Shown piece by piece: positions 6,263-6,851 of a stretch of 6,851 nucleotides of DNA. Origin of the DNA: Nitrososphaerales archaeon. Lineage in GTDB: Archaea; Thermoproteota; Nitrososphaeria; Nitrososphaerales; CADDZS01. The stretch's first letter is position 1. Each line of letters opens with the position of its first letter. The stretch is from the NCBI GenBank assembly GCA_030043455.1, contig JASHXQ010000018.1:1-6851 (forward strand). The letters are read 5' to 3'. Made by a program: the position numbers and the translations under genes. The notes below the pieces were generated by a model. That model was given only the letters and a program-made list of their open reading frames with translations, was not told the DNA's origin and ran no database searches.

Positions 6263-6851
6263 CGGGTACACTGCGCGGGCTTCTGCGGTGAGTTTTTCTT
6301 CCTCAGGCTGCCCAGGGGGGTAAATCGGCAATCTCGGTCCTCCCATATCGTAGCCTCGGATCGCCTTTACCAGAACGTAGTTAGCCGCCCACTGGCCGTA
6401 TTTTTTGGCTAGCCCAGCGAGAGCGGTGATCGTTTTTGCGCAGCAATGGCGTCCGAAAGTTTTGCCGGAAGATCCGTGGCTTTGACTAAAAGTTCCGGTA
6501 CGTAATTGGCGCTACCAGCGACGCAGCCGTCGATCCCCGATCTCACGGCGGAGGTTACGACCGTGTCCGGTCCGGAATAAACGATAAAGTCGTTCCCCAG
6601 CTCGTACTTGAAAGAGAAAATGTGCGTAAGTCCGGAATGGGGTCCTTGATCCCGATGACATTCCCTTCTGCCTGAAGAATTTTTTTGATGATCGCGGGAG
6701 TGATGTCGTAGCCGGTCGCGAGGGGATAATTGTACGCAATTACCGGATACATCTTGGACAGCGCGACGAAGTACTTTACGACCCGTTCGTCGACCATTCT
6801 GGGATAGAAGTACTGTGGAGAATCTCATGAACCAGGAGGGAGTGCTTATCA
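6248..6851 (-). pseudogene. Frameshifted DapA/KDG-aldolase-family gene, 5' end outside the window
   Basis: The minus strand encodes, in four successive frames, the latter two thirds of a dihydrodipicolinate synthase/KDG aldolase-family protein. Read in order: a first piece up to HEI, then PQYFYPRMVDERVVKYF, YNYPLATGYDITP and VIGIKDPIPDL, then SFKYELGNDFIVYSGPD and DGCVAGSANYVPELLVK, then ITALAGLAKKYGQWAANYVL and RGYDMGGPRLPIYPPG, ending at the TAG at 6250-6248. The catalytic Tyr (YNYP) and Schiff-base Lys (GIKD) are both still present. Breaks lie near 6818-6821, 6612-6620 and 6433-6437 (a run of five A); each is mended by one added base, pointing to single-base deletions. The intact enzyme would form or cleave a bond to pyruvate. 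Its 3' end overlaps the dehydratase by 15 bases tail to tail. Sequencing error is the main alternative, but neighbouring genes show no such breaks. Confidence 0.82.
6293..6300 (+). terminator. Possible oligo-T terminator of the dehydratase gene
   Basis: TTTTTCTT begins 31 bases after the dehydratase stop on the transcribed strand. Archaeal termination often needs only a U-rich stretch without a hairpin. The run lies inside the opposite-strand aldolase reading frame (Glu/Lys codons), so its T-richness may be only a coding by-product. Confidence 0.25.

Noticed and set aside
6433..6437. Programmed ribosomal frameshifting at the A-run in the right-hand aldolase
   Set aside because: Several further breaks without slippery sequences or evident downstream structures occur in the same gene, so programmed shifting cannot account for them all.
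6409..6828. 139-codon minus-strand frame taken as a complete small gene
   Set aside because: Only its second half is protein-like and matches the middle of a DapA-family enzyme; the first half is out of frame, so it is a product of the frameshifts.
4807..6851. Insertion sequence or transposon disrupting the aldolase
   Set aside because: No transposase frame, terminal inverted repeats or target duplications are visible, and the fragments are in the wrong order for a simple insertion.

Overview
The window looks archaeal, most plausibly a thermophilic Thermoproteota-type organism; this is inference, since no marker gene is present. The grounds are a TATA-like box about 29 bases upstream of the dehydratase start, a similar box about 31 bases upstream of the acetoacetate decarboxylase-family start (both near the distance expected for very short or absent leaders), purine-rich GGTG-type ribosome sites, and a gene set (Opp/Dpp-type transporter, enolase-superfamily dehydratase, DapA-family aldolase, ADC-family protein) that is common in the sugar-acid and peptide catabolic loci of such archaea. 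A bacterial origin is not excluded.

Layout from left to right. Bases 1-743 (minus) hold most of an acetoacetate decarboxylase-family gene that runs off the left edge. Bases 744-903 form a divergent promoter region with a perfect 14-base dyad. Bases 904-4806 (plus) are a compact four-gene operon for an Opp/Dpp-type ABC importer: two permeases followed by two ATPases, with no substrate-binding protein in the window. Bases 4807-5074 (minus) are the decayed first third of a DapA/KDG-aldolase-family gene, and bases 5075-5152 are a second divergent promoter region. Bases 5153-6262 (plus) are an intact mandelate racemase-like, enolase-superfamily gene, probably a sugar-acid dehydratase. Bases 6248-6851 (minus) are the latter part of another DapA-family gene, also broken by frameshifts, overlapping the dehydratase tail to tail by 15 bases and running off the right edge.

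How the genes fit together (inference): the importer would bring in a sugar, sugar acid or peptide-like solute, the dehydratase would turn an aldonic acid into a 2-keto-3-deoxy acid, and a DapA-family aldolase would cleave that to pyruvate plus an aldehyde. Both aldolase copies seen here are broken by apparent single-base deletions, whereas about 5 kb of neighbouring reading frame is undamaged. The dehydratase therefore appears to have lost its local aldolase partner. I see no defence system, mobile element, CRISPR array or RNA gene. The most notable content is the unbroken but edge-truncated ADC-family gene and the pair of damaged aldolase genes around an intact dehydratase.
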